Below, piece by piece: positions 35,438 to 43,743 of a DNA stretch of 64,000 nt. The translations under genes were made by a program, and so were the position numbers. This DNA is from Tepidibacter hydrothermalis (lineage in GTDB: Bacteria > Bacillota > Clostridia > Peptostreptococcales > Peptostreptococcaceae). The notes below the pieces were generated by a model. It had not been told where the DNA came from, made no database searches, and saw only the letters and a program-made list of their open reading frames with translations. The stretch lies in NCBI RefSeq assembly GCF_029542625.1, contig NZ_CP120733.1:3162001-3226000 (forward strand). The letters run 5' to 3'. Position 1 is the stretch's first letter; every line of letters starts with the position of its first letter.

Positions 35438-37162
35438 TTAGATTGCCCACTGCTTAGCATTTTCCATTTCATTATACATATTATAGTATCTTTTTCTATT
35501 TTTTATCAATTGGTTATGATCTCCTATTTCCTCTATACTTCCATTATTTAAAACTATAATTTGATCTGCATCTTTTATTGTGTTCAATCTGTGGGCTATT
35601 ACTATAACTGTTTTATTTTGAGTAAGTTTCTTTATTGATTTTTTAATTTCCAATTCATTATCTGCATCAAGAGATGCTGTAGCTTCATCTAGTAGTATTA
35701 TAGGCGAATCTTTTAATATCGCTCTAGCTATTGATATCCTTTGCTTTTCACCACCTGATAAAGTAGATCCCCCCTCCCCTACTAAAGTATCATACTTATC
35801 TTCAAGCTTTTCTATGAACTCATAACAATTTGCTATCTTCGCAGCATTTATTACTTCTTGTTTACTAGCATTTAAATTTCCTAGCTTTATATTATTGTAT
35901 ATCGTATCATTCAAAAGATAAACATCTTGAAAAACCATGCTTATATTCTTTAGTATTGAATCAGGATTTATATCTTTTATATCTTTTTGACCAATCTTTA
36001 TACTTCCACTGTTTATATCCCAGAACCTAGCTATAAGGCTTGTAATAGTAGTTTTTCCTGACCCTGAAGGCCCTATCAATGCTGTCATGCTACCTTCTCT
36101 TACTTTAAAACTTATATCATCTAAAATATTTTCACCTTTTTCATATTCAAAACTTACATTTTCAAAATCAATATTGTAGTTTTCAAAATCTACATCTTCA
36201 TATTTATATCTCATCTTAGGTTGCTCATATGTGTTGATTAAATTTTGTGATGCTAATTTAAGATATTTAAAACTTCCATACTGAACAGAAAAAGCTCTTA
36301 AAACATTCGTAAGTGCTACATTTATTATTATAAAAGTCACTAATTGTTCTTTTCCAATACTTCCTGATCCAAATTTTGCTGTAGATATAAGTAAAAGTAA
36401 AGGAAAACTAAGATCAACTATCGTCTGAAATATAAGTACATAAGGCGCAATAGACACTTCTGTTCTTATACTTTCTCTTTTAAAATCTCTAAAGGATTTT
36501 TCTAACCTTTTAAATTTTTCTCCAGCTAAATTATAAGATTTGAAAACCTGTATTCCACTCACATATTCAACCATTCTTGATATTAGCTGATTCATCACCT
36601 GTTTTTTATGCTTTCCTATTTTAGTAACGCTGCATCCACCTATATATATAATAGGAATACTAATAAGAACTACAGCTATTTGAATTAAAGCTAACTCAGT
36701 ATCTATATAAAAAGTAATTAAAAGAAAATATATGCTTAAAAACGTTGTTTTTATTAAATCACTAGTTTTATGAGTTATTATCACTTCAAAATCCTGAAGA
36801 TCATTAGTCATTATATTAGACAAACTACCTATACTATTTTTGCTGAAATATCCTAAGTTCAAGTTTCTAAGATGATTTCCTAATGAAATACGCATACTCT
36901 CAATAGCACGAGCACCATTAGCTTGTATTCCAGTATATCCCTTCGAGCTAATTAAAGCTCTAATTACAAAAGCTATTATCATAAATATAGTATATTTTTT
37001 TATTTTTTCTAAGCTTAAATCCTCCTTTATTAAATCTAAAAGTACAAAGTATAGCATAGAATAAAAAAACATATTAAACAAAGAGTCTATAGCTAATAGC
37101 AATATAGGTTTTCTTAATTTTTTAGAGTTTTGTCCTAGCAATACCTTTATATCGTTAAACAT
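35438..37162 (-). CDS. ABC exporter-type half transporter (permease-ATPase), subunit 2
   Basis: 574 residues. Six-helix transmembrane domain (about 1-310) followed by a nucleotide-binding domain: Walker A GPSGSGKTTITSL, Q-loop MVFQDVYLLND, signature LSGGEKQRISIARAIL, Walker B IILLDEATASLD, H-loop VIAHRLNTI. It starts 2 bp after subunit 1 and is probably its heterodimer partner. The pair and an AraC regulator resemble the YbtPQ/IrtAB type, exporter-fold proteins that import iron-siderophore complexes. A Fur-like box upstream of subunit 1 supports an iron role. Confidence 0.9.
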   Translation of the reverse strand: MFNDIKVLLGQNSKKLRKPILLLAIDSLFNMFFYSMLYFVLLDLIKEDLSLEKIKKYTIFMIIAFVIRALISSKGYTGIQANGARAIESMRISLGNHLRNLNLGYFSKNSIGSLSNIMTNDLQDFEVIITHKTSDLIKTTFLSIYFLLITFYIDTELALIQIAVVLISIPIIYIGGCSVTKIGKHKKQVMNQLISRMVEYVSGIQVFKSYNLAGEKFKRLEKSFRDFKRESIRTEVSIAPYVLIFQTIVDLSFPLLLLISTAKFGSGSIGKEQLVTFIIINVALTNVLRAFSVQYGSFKYLKLASQNLINTYEQPKMRYKYEDVDFENYNIDFENVSFEYEKGENILDDISFKVREGSMTALIGPSGSGKTTITSLIARFWDINSGSIKIGQKDIKDINPDSILKNISMVFQDVYLLNDTIYNNIKLGNLNASKQEVINAAKIANCYEFIEKLEDKYDTLVGEGGSTLSGGEKQRISIARAILKDSPIILLDEATASLDADNELEIKKSIKKLTQNKTVIVIAHRLNTIKDADQIIVLNNGSIEEIGDHNQLIKNRKRYYNMYNEMENAKQWAI

Positions 37163-37164
37163 AA

Positions 37165-38904
37165 TTACGCACCTTCCTTTGCAACTTCATAATCATATAT
37201 ATCCCAAAGTCGTCTATACATACCATTCTTATTTATAAGAAAATCATGGTCTCCTTGTTCTACAATTTCACCTTCATTTAATACTACTATGTTATCTGCA
37301 TTCTTTATTGTATAAAGTCTATGGGCTATTATAACAGCAGTTTTATTTTTTAATAAATTCTTAAGTGCATGCTGTATTTTACTCTCATTTTCTATATCTG
37401 AATACGAAGTTACCTCATCAAGTATTATAATAGGACTATCTTTTAATATAGCTCTTGCAATAGATATCCTTTGCTTTTCTCCACCACTAAGCTTTATTCC
37501 ATCTTCTCCAATTTTTGTATTGTATCCATCCGGCAAACTCATTACAAAATCATGAATTTGAGCTTTCTTGCTGGCTTCAACAACCTCTTCCTTACTTTTA
37601 TTAGATCCCATTTTAATATTTTCTAATATACTATCCTGTAGCATAAATACATCTTGAAATACAAACGATATTTTATCCATTAAATTTTCCATTTCAATCT
37701 CTTTTATATCTATACCATCTATCTTTATACTTCCATGCTCGACATCCCAAAATCTTCCTACAAGCTGAGCTAACGTAGTTTTTCCTGACCCTGAAGGCCC
37801 GACTAATGCAACTACACTCTTTGGCTCTACACATAATGTTAGATTTTTTATAACATCTTCTTTATCATATTTGAATGTAACATTATTAAACTCTATTTTT
37901 CCTTTAATATTTTCTTCTAACTTTTTATTTCCATGCACTTGTATATCTTGCTCTATTATATTTCTTACTTTTCCAGCACCTTCTAATAACATAGAAAAAT
38001 CTCCACCAAACTCTAGTAATTGCTTGAAAGATGTAAGAAAATTAGCGCTCAATATTAAAAATAGTATATAAGTAGATACATTTATCTCTTTATTTAAAAA
38101 CATAATTCCTCCTATAGGAATTATAAATAATAATCCAGAATCTATAAGAACTAAAAATATACTGTATAAAGGTGCAGTCTCCATTGTTATTTCAGTCCAG
38201 TAATCTGCATATTCCTCTGTAGTATCTTTATAGTTCTTAAATGACTTTGCTGATAAATTGAATGCTTTCATAACGTTCATACCATTTATATATTGAATTA
38301 TTGTTGAATTTAGTTTTTGAACTAAACTGTGATATTTTTGCATTCTCTCTTTCATACCTTTAAATACAATTGTCTGGATTAAAAATCCTAAAATAATTGG
38401 AATAAATAATACTAAAGCAAGTTTCCAATTTAAAAATAGAAGATATAACAATATTATTATAGGGGCTACAACTGCAGATGCTAAATCTGGAATTTGATGT
38501 GCTATAAAGTTTTCTAACTTCTCTATGTCTTCATTTATAGTTTTTTTCACTTCTCCTATCGTATGACCTTTAAAAAATCCCATGTGTAGCTTAGATATAT
38601 GATTTACAGCCTTCATTCTAAGTTCATATAATATTGTAAATGCTGCTATATGAGAAAATACTCCAGATAATATAAATACTACAATTTTAATAAGTATAAA
38701 AATCCCTACAGTTATTGCTTGAGATTTAATCTTTTGATAATCTACAGAATCCTTAAAAAGTTCTAAGAATATATTGTACATAAGAATATATGGTATCATT
38801 GAAAGTAATGAACTTACTATACTAAGGAATGCAGACATATACAATTTGAACCTTTCCTTACCTGATACCTCTAATATAAAATTTAAATTTGACTTTTCTT
38901 TCAT
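37165..38904 (-). CDS. ABC exporter-type half transporter (permease-ATPase), subunit 1
   Basis: 579 residues from the ATG at 38904, which follows GAGGAGGG. Transmembrane region about 1-300; nucleotide domain with Walker A GPSGSGKTTLAQL, MEN...FVFQDVFMLQD, signature LSGGEKQRISIARAIL and Walker B IIILDEVTSYSD, where SYSD replaces the usual SALD and marks asymmetry between the two half-transporters. First gene of a two-gene operon. A 15-bp Fur-like dyad lies between its -35 and -10, so iron-regulated uptake of a siderophore is the best guess; lipid or drug transport cannot be excluded. Confidence 0.9.
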   Translation of the reverse strand: MKEKSNLNFILEVSGKERFKLYMSAFLSIVSSLLSMIPYILMYNIFLELFKDSVDYQKIKSQAITVGIFILIKIVVFILSGVFSHIAAFTILYELRMKAVNHISKLHMGFFKGHTIGEVKKTINEDIEKLENFIAHQIPDLASAVVAPIIILLYLLFLNWKLALVLFIPIILGFLIQTIVFKGMKERMQKYHSLVQKLNSTIIQYINGMNVMKAFNLSAKSFKNYKDTTEEYADYWTEITMETAPLYSIFLVLIDSGLLFIIPIGGIMFLNKEINVSTYILFLILSANFLTSFKQLLEFGGDFSMLLEGAGKVRNIIEQDIQVHGNKKLEENIKGKIEFNNVTFKYDKEDVIKNLTLCVEPKSVVALVGPSGSGKTTLAQLVGRFWDVEHGSIKIDGIDIKEIEMENLMDKISFVFQDVFMLQDSILENIKMGSNKSKEEVVEASKKAQIHDFVMSLPDGYNTKIGEDGIKLSGGEKQRISIARAILKDSPIIILDEVTSYSDIENESKIQHALKNLLKNKTAVIIAHRLYTIKNADNIVVLNEGEIVEQGDHDFLINKNGMYRRLWDIYDYEVAKEGA

Positions 38905-38933
38905 AAACAACCCTCCTCAATTCCCATTTTAAT

Positions 38934-38948
38934 TGATATTAATTATCA
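38934..38948. promoter_or_regulatory. Fur-like box in the ABC operon promoter
   Basis: TGATATT-A-ATTATCA, one mismatch from the 7-1-7 Fur consensus TGATAAT-N-ATTATCA. On the minus strand it lies between TTGAAA and TAAAAT, a candidate -35/-10 pair with an 18-nt spacer, where bound Fur would block polymerase. Confidence 0.65.
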
Positions 38949-38968
38949 CTTTCAACTCCAAAACAAAT

Positions 38969-39027
38969 AAAAAATGCTCCAAAAACAAAATTATTGATTT
39001 AAATTTTGTTTTTATAAGAGCATTTTT
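38969..39027 (-). terminator. Terminator of the araC-family gene
   Basis: Long hairpin with outer arms AAAAATGCTC/GAGCATTTTT and inner arms AAACAAAATTT-like. It overlaps the stop codon of the regulator and has a U-rich end on the minus strand. It separates the regulator from the ABC promoter. Confidence 0.75.
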
Positions 39028-40021
39028 AGTTATTATTTGTATTTAATTTTCTATATTTTAAAGGAGTTATTCCATTGTATCTTTTAAATATATTAGAAAA
39101 CTTACTGGGATTTTCATATCCTACCTCTATAGCAATTTCTATTATCTTCATATCTGTATTATTTAATAAATATTTAGCCTTCTCTACTCTCTCTTTTTTT
39201 ATATACTCATACACTGTATCTCCTGTAATATCTTTAAATATTTTTTGTAATCTATATACACTAATATCTAAATTATTTGCTAATACATTTATAGTAGGTG
39301 CATTTTCAATATTAATATCTATAATCTTTTTTGCTTTATCAAAAATTTCAACTTCATCATCTTTTAATCTATTAATAGAATTTTGTTTGTACTTTTGATC
39401 TATAATATTAGATAAAAACTCTATTGTTTTTAACTTAATATTCATATACCCAATCATATTATCTAAAGATATAGATTCTATATCTTCAGCTATCTTTTGT
39501 ATATTATAACTAGATTTTTGTACTACTATTGTATTTCCTTTAAATATAGTGTCTAAATAATCATCCCATTGTATCATCAATTGATTCTCCCATATAGGAT
39601 TTATAGCTCCTTTTATAAGATTAAAATTCATAGAAACAGATGCAATCTTACAACCTACATATTTAAATTTAAAGTACTCTACATCATTTGCCATTTTATA
39701 TATAAATACTTCTCCAGATTTAATAGTATGCTTCTTATTGTTAGGTAACATTAACACCTCTACATATCCTTCATAGCAATATCCAACCTCTAATACCTGA
39801 GCTTTAAAGTCTGTATTATCAAGCTCAATCTCCATTTCACTTTGTATATTAAGTTTTGAAATTTCTAATCCATCCTCAATTTTTATTCTTATCAAGTTTC
39901 CTTGACTTAATTGTTCCTTCATAGTGTATTTTTTACAAAAAAACTCTTCTGATGTTTTAGAGCAGTATTTATCTTCAATATAATTAAAGTATTTATCTAA
40001 TACATCTTTTTTTGTTTTCAT
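39026..40021 (-). CDS. AraC-family transcriptional regulator
   Basis: 331 residues. The N-terminal ~210 residues form an effector-binding region without a clear cupin motif. The C-terminal ~100 residues carry the double HTH: VLANNLDISVYRLQKIFKDITGDTVYEYIKKERVEKA (first helix pair, in blocks) and IIEIAIEVGYENPSKFSNIFKRYNGITPLKYRK (second, the AraC/XylS signature). It lies immediately upstream of the two ABC genes and probably activates them, as YbtA does for yersiniabactin uptake. An 18-bp perfect palindrome at 40075-40092 lies in its 5' region. Start ATG at 40021 after AGGGG. Confidence 0.9.
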   Translation of the reverse strand: MKTKKDVLDKYFNYIEDKYCSKTSEEFFCKKYTMKEQLSQGNLIRIKIEDGLEISKLNIQSEMEIELDNTDFKAQVLEVGYCYEGYVEVLMLPNNKKHTIKSGEVFIYKMANDVEYFKFKYVGCKIASVSMNFNLIKGAINPIWENQLMIQWDDYLDTIFKGNTIVVQKSSYNIQKIAEDIESISLDNMIGYMNIKLKTIEFLSNIIDQKYKQNSINRLKDDEVEIFDKAKKIIDINIENAPTINVLANNLDISVYRLQKIFKDITGDTVYEYIKKERVEKAKYLLNNTDMKIIEIAIEVGYENPSKFSNIFKRYNGITPLKYRKLNTNNN

Positions 40022-40074
40022 TCTAATACAACCCCTTATTTTTATATGAATATATTATATTTTAATTTTCCATA

Positions 40075-40092
40075 TTTATCTATATAGATAAA
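40075..40092. promoter_or_regulatory. Perfect 18-bp palindrome upstream of the araC-family gene
   Basis: TTTATCTATATAGATAAA, 54 bp before the start codon. It is a likely regulator-binding dyad (autoregulation or an iron-type regulator). Low sequence complexity limits certainty. Confidence 0.4.
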
Positions 40093-40098
40093 AAAATA

Positions 40099-40128
40099 AA
40101 ACCCACGATTTAAAAATCGTGGGCTTTA
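40099..40128 (-). terminator. Terminator of the rhodanese lipoprotein gene
   Basis: Stem GCCCACGATTT/AAATCGTGGGT, then TTTTATTTTTTT on the minus strand. Confidence 0.85.
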
Positions 40129-40166
40129 AAACACTCCAATTAATTTTCACTTTATCAATACAATAT

Positions 40167-40616
40167 CTATTTTTCTAAAAGTTCATCATAAGGCCATCCA
40201 CCTTGACCATTTTCAAGTATGAAAAGTCTTTCAGGCTTTATTCCACTTTCAGTAAGGTGCTCTACAGTTCTTTGAGCTCCGCCTTTACCTCCAGGGCATA
40301 CTACTATTATCGGATTATCTCCTTCAAGCTGAGGTATTACAGCATCAACCTTAGCTCTTTCCTCGTCAGTTTTAACTGGATAAGCTTTTGTAGATATAGC
40401 TCCCTTTATGTGATGTGCATTCCACTCATCTTCAACCTGTATATCAACAAGTGTTATGTCATCACCATTTTCAATTGCATCTTTAACCTGTTCAGCTGTG
40501 TAATACTGATAAGTTTTTTCTTCTGCTGTTGTTTTTTCTGTCTCATTTGATGCACATCCTACCACAGATACCGCAAGGATGGCCATTAATAATAATGCTA
40601 AAATTTTCTTTTTCAT
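40167..40616 (-). CDS. Rhodanese-domain lipoprotein
   Basis: 149 residues. Lipoprotein signal with lipobox SVVGC (Cys21), then a short linker and a rhodanese fold: YTAEQVKDAIENGDDITLVDIQVEDEW, HIKGAISTKAYPV, and the active-site loop VVCPGGKGGA with the Cys that carries persulfide, then GIKPERLFILENGQGGWPY. It acts on the outer membrane face, possibly in sulfur or selenium transfer; the neighbouring class V aminotransferase and YedE cluster make a Se/S link attractive, but it has its own terminator. Confidence 0.88.
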   Translation of the reverse strand: MKKKILALLLMAILAVSVVGCASNETEKTTAEEKTYQYYTAEQVKDAIENGDDITLVDIQVEDEWNAHHIKGAISTKAYPVKTDEERAKVDAVIPQLEGDNPIIVVCPGGKGGAQRTVEHLTESGIKPERLFILENGQGGWPYDELLEK

Positions 40617-40728
40617 AATTTTATCCTCCTTTAATGGTTATACATTCGAACCCGATGTTATGTACAGTTCACTTCATCTAAAGTGACGCTATGATTATTA
40701 TATAACTAGATTATATATTTTTGTTATG

Positions 40729-40768
40729 AAAAAACTCTATACTATTGATCAATAGAATAGAGTTTTTT
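40729..40768 (-). terminator. Terminator of the class V aminotransferase gene
   Basis: Interrupted stem AAAAAACTCTAT-ATTGATCAAT-ATAGAGTTTTTT, with T-rich ends on both strands. Confidence 0.8.
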
Positions 40769-40822
40769 TATTTTAAATGAAATAGTTAAAGCAAACTTAA
40801 TTGATATATATTTCTATAACTT

Positions 40823-41977
40823 TTATATTTCTTTCAAGCATTTATTTATACTATCAATAGTATAATTCACCTCATCCATAGTATTAAAATGACTAAAGCT
40901 AAATCTTACAGTTCCATCAGGAAAAGTTCCTAGAGTTTTATGTGCAAAAGGAGCACAATGAAGTCCACATCTTGTCATAATACCAAAATCTTTATACAGG
41001 TTATATGATATTCCAGCATTATCATACTCTCTAAAGTCAATAGATGCCAGAGCTGTTCTTCCTTTTATTCCGCTTTTCCCTATCAACTTTATGTTTTCTA
41101 TATTATTAACTTTCTCTAAAAATACATTTAAAAGATTCAATTCCTTTTCTCTTATTGAATCTATTCCTTGTTTAAACAAATATTTCAAAGAAGCATTAAA
41201 TCCATATATTCCAGGAATATTTAATGTCCCTGCTTCAAATTTATCTGGCATATAGTTTGGTTGAATTTCATGTTCTGATAAACTTCCTGTTCCCCCTTCT
41301 ATAAAAGTGCTCATTTTATCGACTAATCTATCATTTAAAATAAATCCTCCTATTCCCTGTGGTCCTAAAAGGGATTTATGTCCTGTAAAAGCTATCGCAT
41401 CAGCATTTAATTTTTTATAATCTACATTTAAAAATCCAGCTGTTTGAGCAGAATCTATAATAAATAATATATTATTATCCTTACAAATTTTCCCTACTTC
41501 TTCAAGGTTTAATATTGTTCCACACACATTAGAAGCATGTGTCATAATAACAGCTTTTGTATTAGGTTTTATGTATTTTATTAAATCACTAGTGTTTAAT
41601 TCTCCAAATGTACTACACTGTACTCTTGAAAACTCAACTCCTTTCTTAACCAATGAATTAATAGGTCGCATAACAGCATTATGCTCCATAGAAGATACTA
41701 TTACATGATCTCCTTTTTTTATCAAACCCTTTATTAATACATTCAAACTCTCTGTAATATTTTTTGTAAAAACTACATTTTCTTCTTTATCAAAATTAAA
41801 TAACTTGCAAATTAGTTCTCTAGTTTCAAATACTATATTCTCAGCTTCAAATGAAGAACTATAAGCTCCTCTATTTACATTACAACCTATATTATCTAAA
41901 TAATTTGACATACTTTTTGAAACACCTATAGCTTTTGGAAAAGAAGTTGCTGCATTGTCTAAATATACCGAATTCAT
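40823..41977 (-). CDS. Class V aminotransferase, cysteine desulfurase / selenocysteine lyase-like
   Basis: 384 residues from the ATG at 41977 after AGGAGTG. Blocks: VYLDNAATSFPKA at the start, MTHASNVCGTI, LFIIDSAQTAG (PLP-stacking Asp), and the PLP lysine in AFTGHKSLLGPQGIGGFIL. Near the C-terminus CGLHCAPFAHKTLG includes a Cys in the position of the desulfurase or selenium lyase catalytic loop. It mobilises S or Se from Cys or Sec. The gene diverges from yedE-tusA-DUF3343, a gene set linked to selenium metabolism, so a selenium-delivering role is likely. Confidence 0.88.
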   Translation of the reverse strand: MNSVYLDNAATSFPKAIGVSKSMSNYLDNIGCNVNRGAYSSSFEAENIVFETRELICKLFNFDKEENVVFTKNITESLNVLIKGLIKKGDHVIVSSMEHNAVMRPINSLVKKGVEFSRVQCSTFGELNTSDLIKYIKPNTKAVIMTHASNVCGTILNLEEVGKICKDNNILFIIDSAQTAGFLNVDYKKLNADAIAFTGHKSLLGPQGIGGFILNDRLVDKMSTFIEGGTGSLSEHEIQPNYMPDKFEAGTLNIPGIYGFNASLKYLFKQGIDSIREKELNLLNVFLEKVNNIENIKLIGKSGIKGRTALASIDFREYDNAGISYNLYKDFGIMTRCGLHCAPFAHKTLGTFPDGTVRFSFSHFNTMDEVNYTIDSINKCLKEI

Positions 41978-42150
41978 ATATATCACTCCTATATTTAATC
42001 TATCTCTATTTTATAACATTACTTATTTTGTAAATAATAGAAAAAATTTATATGTTCATTGTGAATTATTCATTTTTTCAATTTAACTTTACTTATATAT
42101 TCTGATAGAATCGTGGTTGCAATATATAACATTTAAGGAGGTTGTATACA

Positions 42151-43227
42151 ATGGATTCAAAAAAAGGCATTATATTCACAGGCGCTCTCGTTGGTATTAT
42201 CGCTGTACTTCTAGTTAAACTTGGAAATCCAAAAAACATGGGATTTTGTATAGCATGTTTTATAAGAGACATATCAGGAGGTCTTGGTTTTCATAGAGCT
42301 GCAGTTGTTCAGTATTTAAGACCTGAAGTTATGGGGTTAGTCTTAGGTTCTTTCGCAGTAGCTAGCTTAAAAAAAGAATTCAATGTAAAAGGTGGATCTT
42401 CTCCATTTATTAGATTTACTTTAGGTGTTACTGTAATGATAGGAGCTTTAATGTTTTTAGGATGTCCTCTTAGAATGGTTTTAAGACTTGCTGGAGGAGA
42501 TTTAAATGCTATAGTTGGAATTGCAGGTTTTACTTTTGGTATTATTTTAGGTATTGCTTCATTAAATAAAGGCTTTTCTCTTAAAAGAAATTATAAATTA
42601 CCTAAATCAGAGGGTTATATATTCCCTGTAATGAATATATTTTTAGTAGTTTTATTAATACTTGCTCCAAGCTTTATATTCTTTAGTGAAAAAGGACCTG
42701 GTTCTATGCATGCACCAGCTCTTATTGCTTTAGCTTGTGGATTAATAGTTGGTATATTATCACAAAGAACTAGACTTTGTATGGTAGGTGGTATAAGAGA
42801 TTTAATATTATTTAAAGATACATATTTAATATCTGGATTTATAGCTATACTTGTATTTACTTTAATAGGAAATCTTTCTTTAGGATACTTTAACATGGGA
42901 TTTGAAGCTCAACCTGTTGCTCATTCAGATGGACTTTGGAACTTCTTAGGAATGGTTTTATGTGGATGGTCTAGTGTGCTACTTGGTGGATGCCCTATGA
43001 GACAATTAATCTTATCTGGTGAAGGTAATACAGATTCAGTAATTACAGTTATCGGAATGTTTGTAGGTGCTGCTATTTGTCATAATTTTGCTTTAGCTGC
43101 AAGCCCTAAAGGTCCATCTCCTAATGGTAAAATAGCTGTTATAGCTTGTCTTTTAGTTGTTGGTTTGATATCTTACTTAAATTCTGATATGGCTAATTTA
43201 AAATCTAAAGGTAAAGGAGTTGCTTAA
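42151..43227 (+). CDS. yedE: YedE-family selenium/sulfur transport membrane protein
   Basis: 358 residues from the ATG at 42151 with AAGGAGG upstream. Ten or so hydrophobic helices and four conserved Cys-containing modules: GFCIACFIRDISGG, FLGCPLRMVLRLAGGD, RTRLCMVGGIRDL and LLGGCPMRQLILSGEGN. This is the YedE/YeeE family; YeeE imports thiosulfate. The variant linked with TusA and DUF3343 is tied to selenium metabolism. The module arrangement suggests a thiol relay for Se or S species. First gene of a three-gene operon divergent from the class V aminotransferase. Confidence 0.9.
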   Translation: MDSKKGIIFTGALVGIIAVLLVKLGNPKNMGFCIACFIRDISGGLGFHRAAVVQYLRPEVMGLVLGSFAVASLKKEFNVKGGSSPFIRFTLGVTVMIGALMFLGCPLRMVLRLAGGDLNAIVGIAGFTFGIILGIASLNKGFSLKRNYKLPKSEGYIFPVMNIFLVVLLILAPSFIFFSEKGPGSMHAPALIALACGLIVGILSQRTRLCMVGGIRDLILFKDTYLISGFIAILVFTLIGNLSLGYFNMGFEAQPVAHSDGLWNFLGMVLCGWSSVLLGGCPMRQLILSGEGNTDSVITVIGMFVGAAICHNFALAASPKGPSPNGKIAVIACLLVVGLISYLNSDMANLKSKGKGVA

Positions 43228-43229
43228 GA

Positions 43230-43436
43230 ATGATTAAAGTAGATGTAAGAGGTATGTCTTGTCCTCAACCAGTTCTTATAACAAAGAATGCTGTAAATTC
43301 TAATCCAAAAGAAATTGAAATTATTGCAGATGATAATACTGCTGTAAACAATATATCTAGATTCTTAAAAATTTCAGGATATAAATATGAAGTAAATGAA
43401 ATCAAAGAAGACTACATTATAAATGCTAAAAAATAG
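43230..43436 (+). CDS. TusA/SirA-like sulfur-carrier protein
   Basis: 68 residues. The CPxP motif in VDVRGMSCPQPVLIT (Cys11) is the persulfide- or selenide-carrying site of TusA/SirA/YedF proteins; the C-terminal DNTAVNNISRFLKISGYKYEV completes the fold. It is shorter than full YedF, lacking a DsrE-like C-terminal domain. Encoded 2 bp after yedE, it probably accepts the imported or desulfurase-derived chalcogen. Confidence 0.92.
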   Translation: MIKVDVRGMSCPQPVLITKNAVNSNPKEIEIIADDNTAVNNISRFLKISGYKYEVNEIKEDYIINAKK

Positions 43437-43450
43437 AGTGAGGTAATATA

Positions 43451-43687
43451 ATGAATGAATATATAGCAATATTTTTTACCCATTCAGGAGCTATTAAATT
43501 CGATAGATTCTGTAAGAAAAATAATATTAAGAGCGAACTAATGCCTGTTCCAAGAAAGCTAAGTTCTAATTGCGGAATCTGTTCTAAGTTTTGTTATGAT
43601 GATAGTATAGATACTTTAATTTCTGATGAAATAGAAAAAATATATGAATGCCATGAAAAAGAATATGTTTTACGTTATGAAGAATAA
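43451..43687 (+). CDS. DUF3343 small protein (putative Se/S carrier)
   Basis: 78 residues. AIFFTHSGAIKFDRFCKKNNIKSELMPVPRKLSSNCGICSKF (in blocks) is the DUF3343 pattern, with Cys in the SSNCGIC segment and another near the start. The family co-occurs with YedE/YedF and Sec genes and is often called a putative Se/S carrier; its reaction is unknown. Third gene of the operon, followed by a terminator. Confidence 0.87.
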   Translation: MNEYIAIFFTHSGAIKFDRFCKKNNIKSELMPVPRKLSSNCGICSKFCYDDSIDTLISDEIEKIYECHEKEYVLRYEE

Positions 43688-43698
43688 TTATTTAAACA

Positions 43699-43726
43699 AA
43701 ATGCCGCTTATTAATAAGCGGCATTT
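43699..43726. terminator. Bidirectional terminator
   Basis: Perfect stem AAATGCCGCTTAT/ATAAGCGGCATTT in the convergent gap between the DUF3343 and chemoreceptor genes. Confidence 0.87.
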
Positions 43727-43743
43727 AATTTATCTTTACTATA

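Noticed and set aside
40203-40550. 115-codon plus-strand frame
   Set aside because: Antisense to the well-supported rhodanese lipoprotein gene; composition is hydrophobic by chance of AT-rich sequence.
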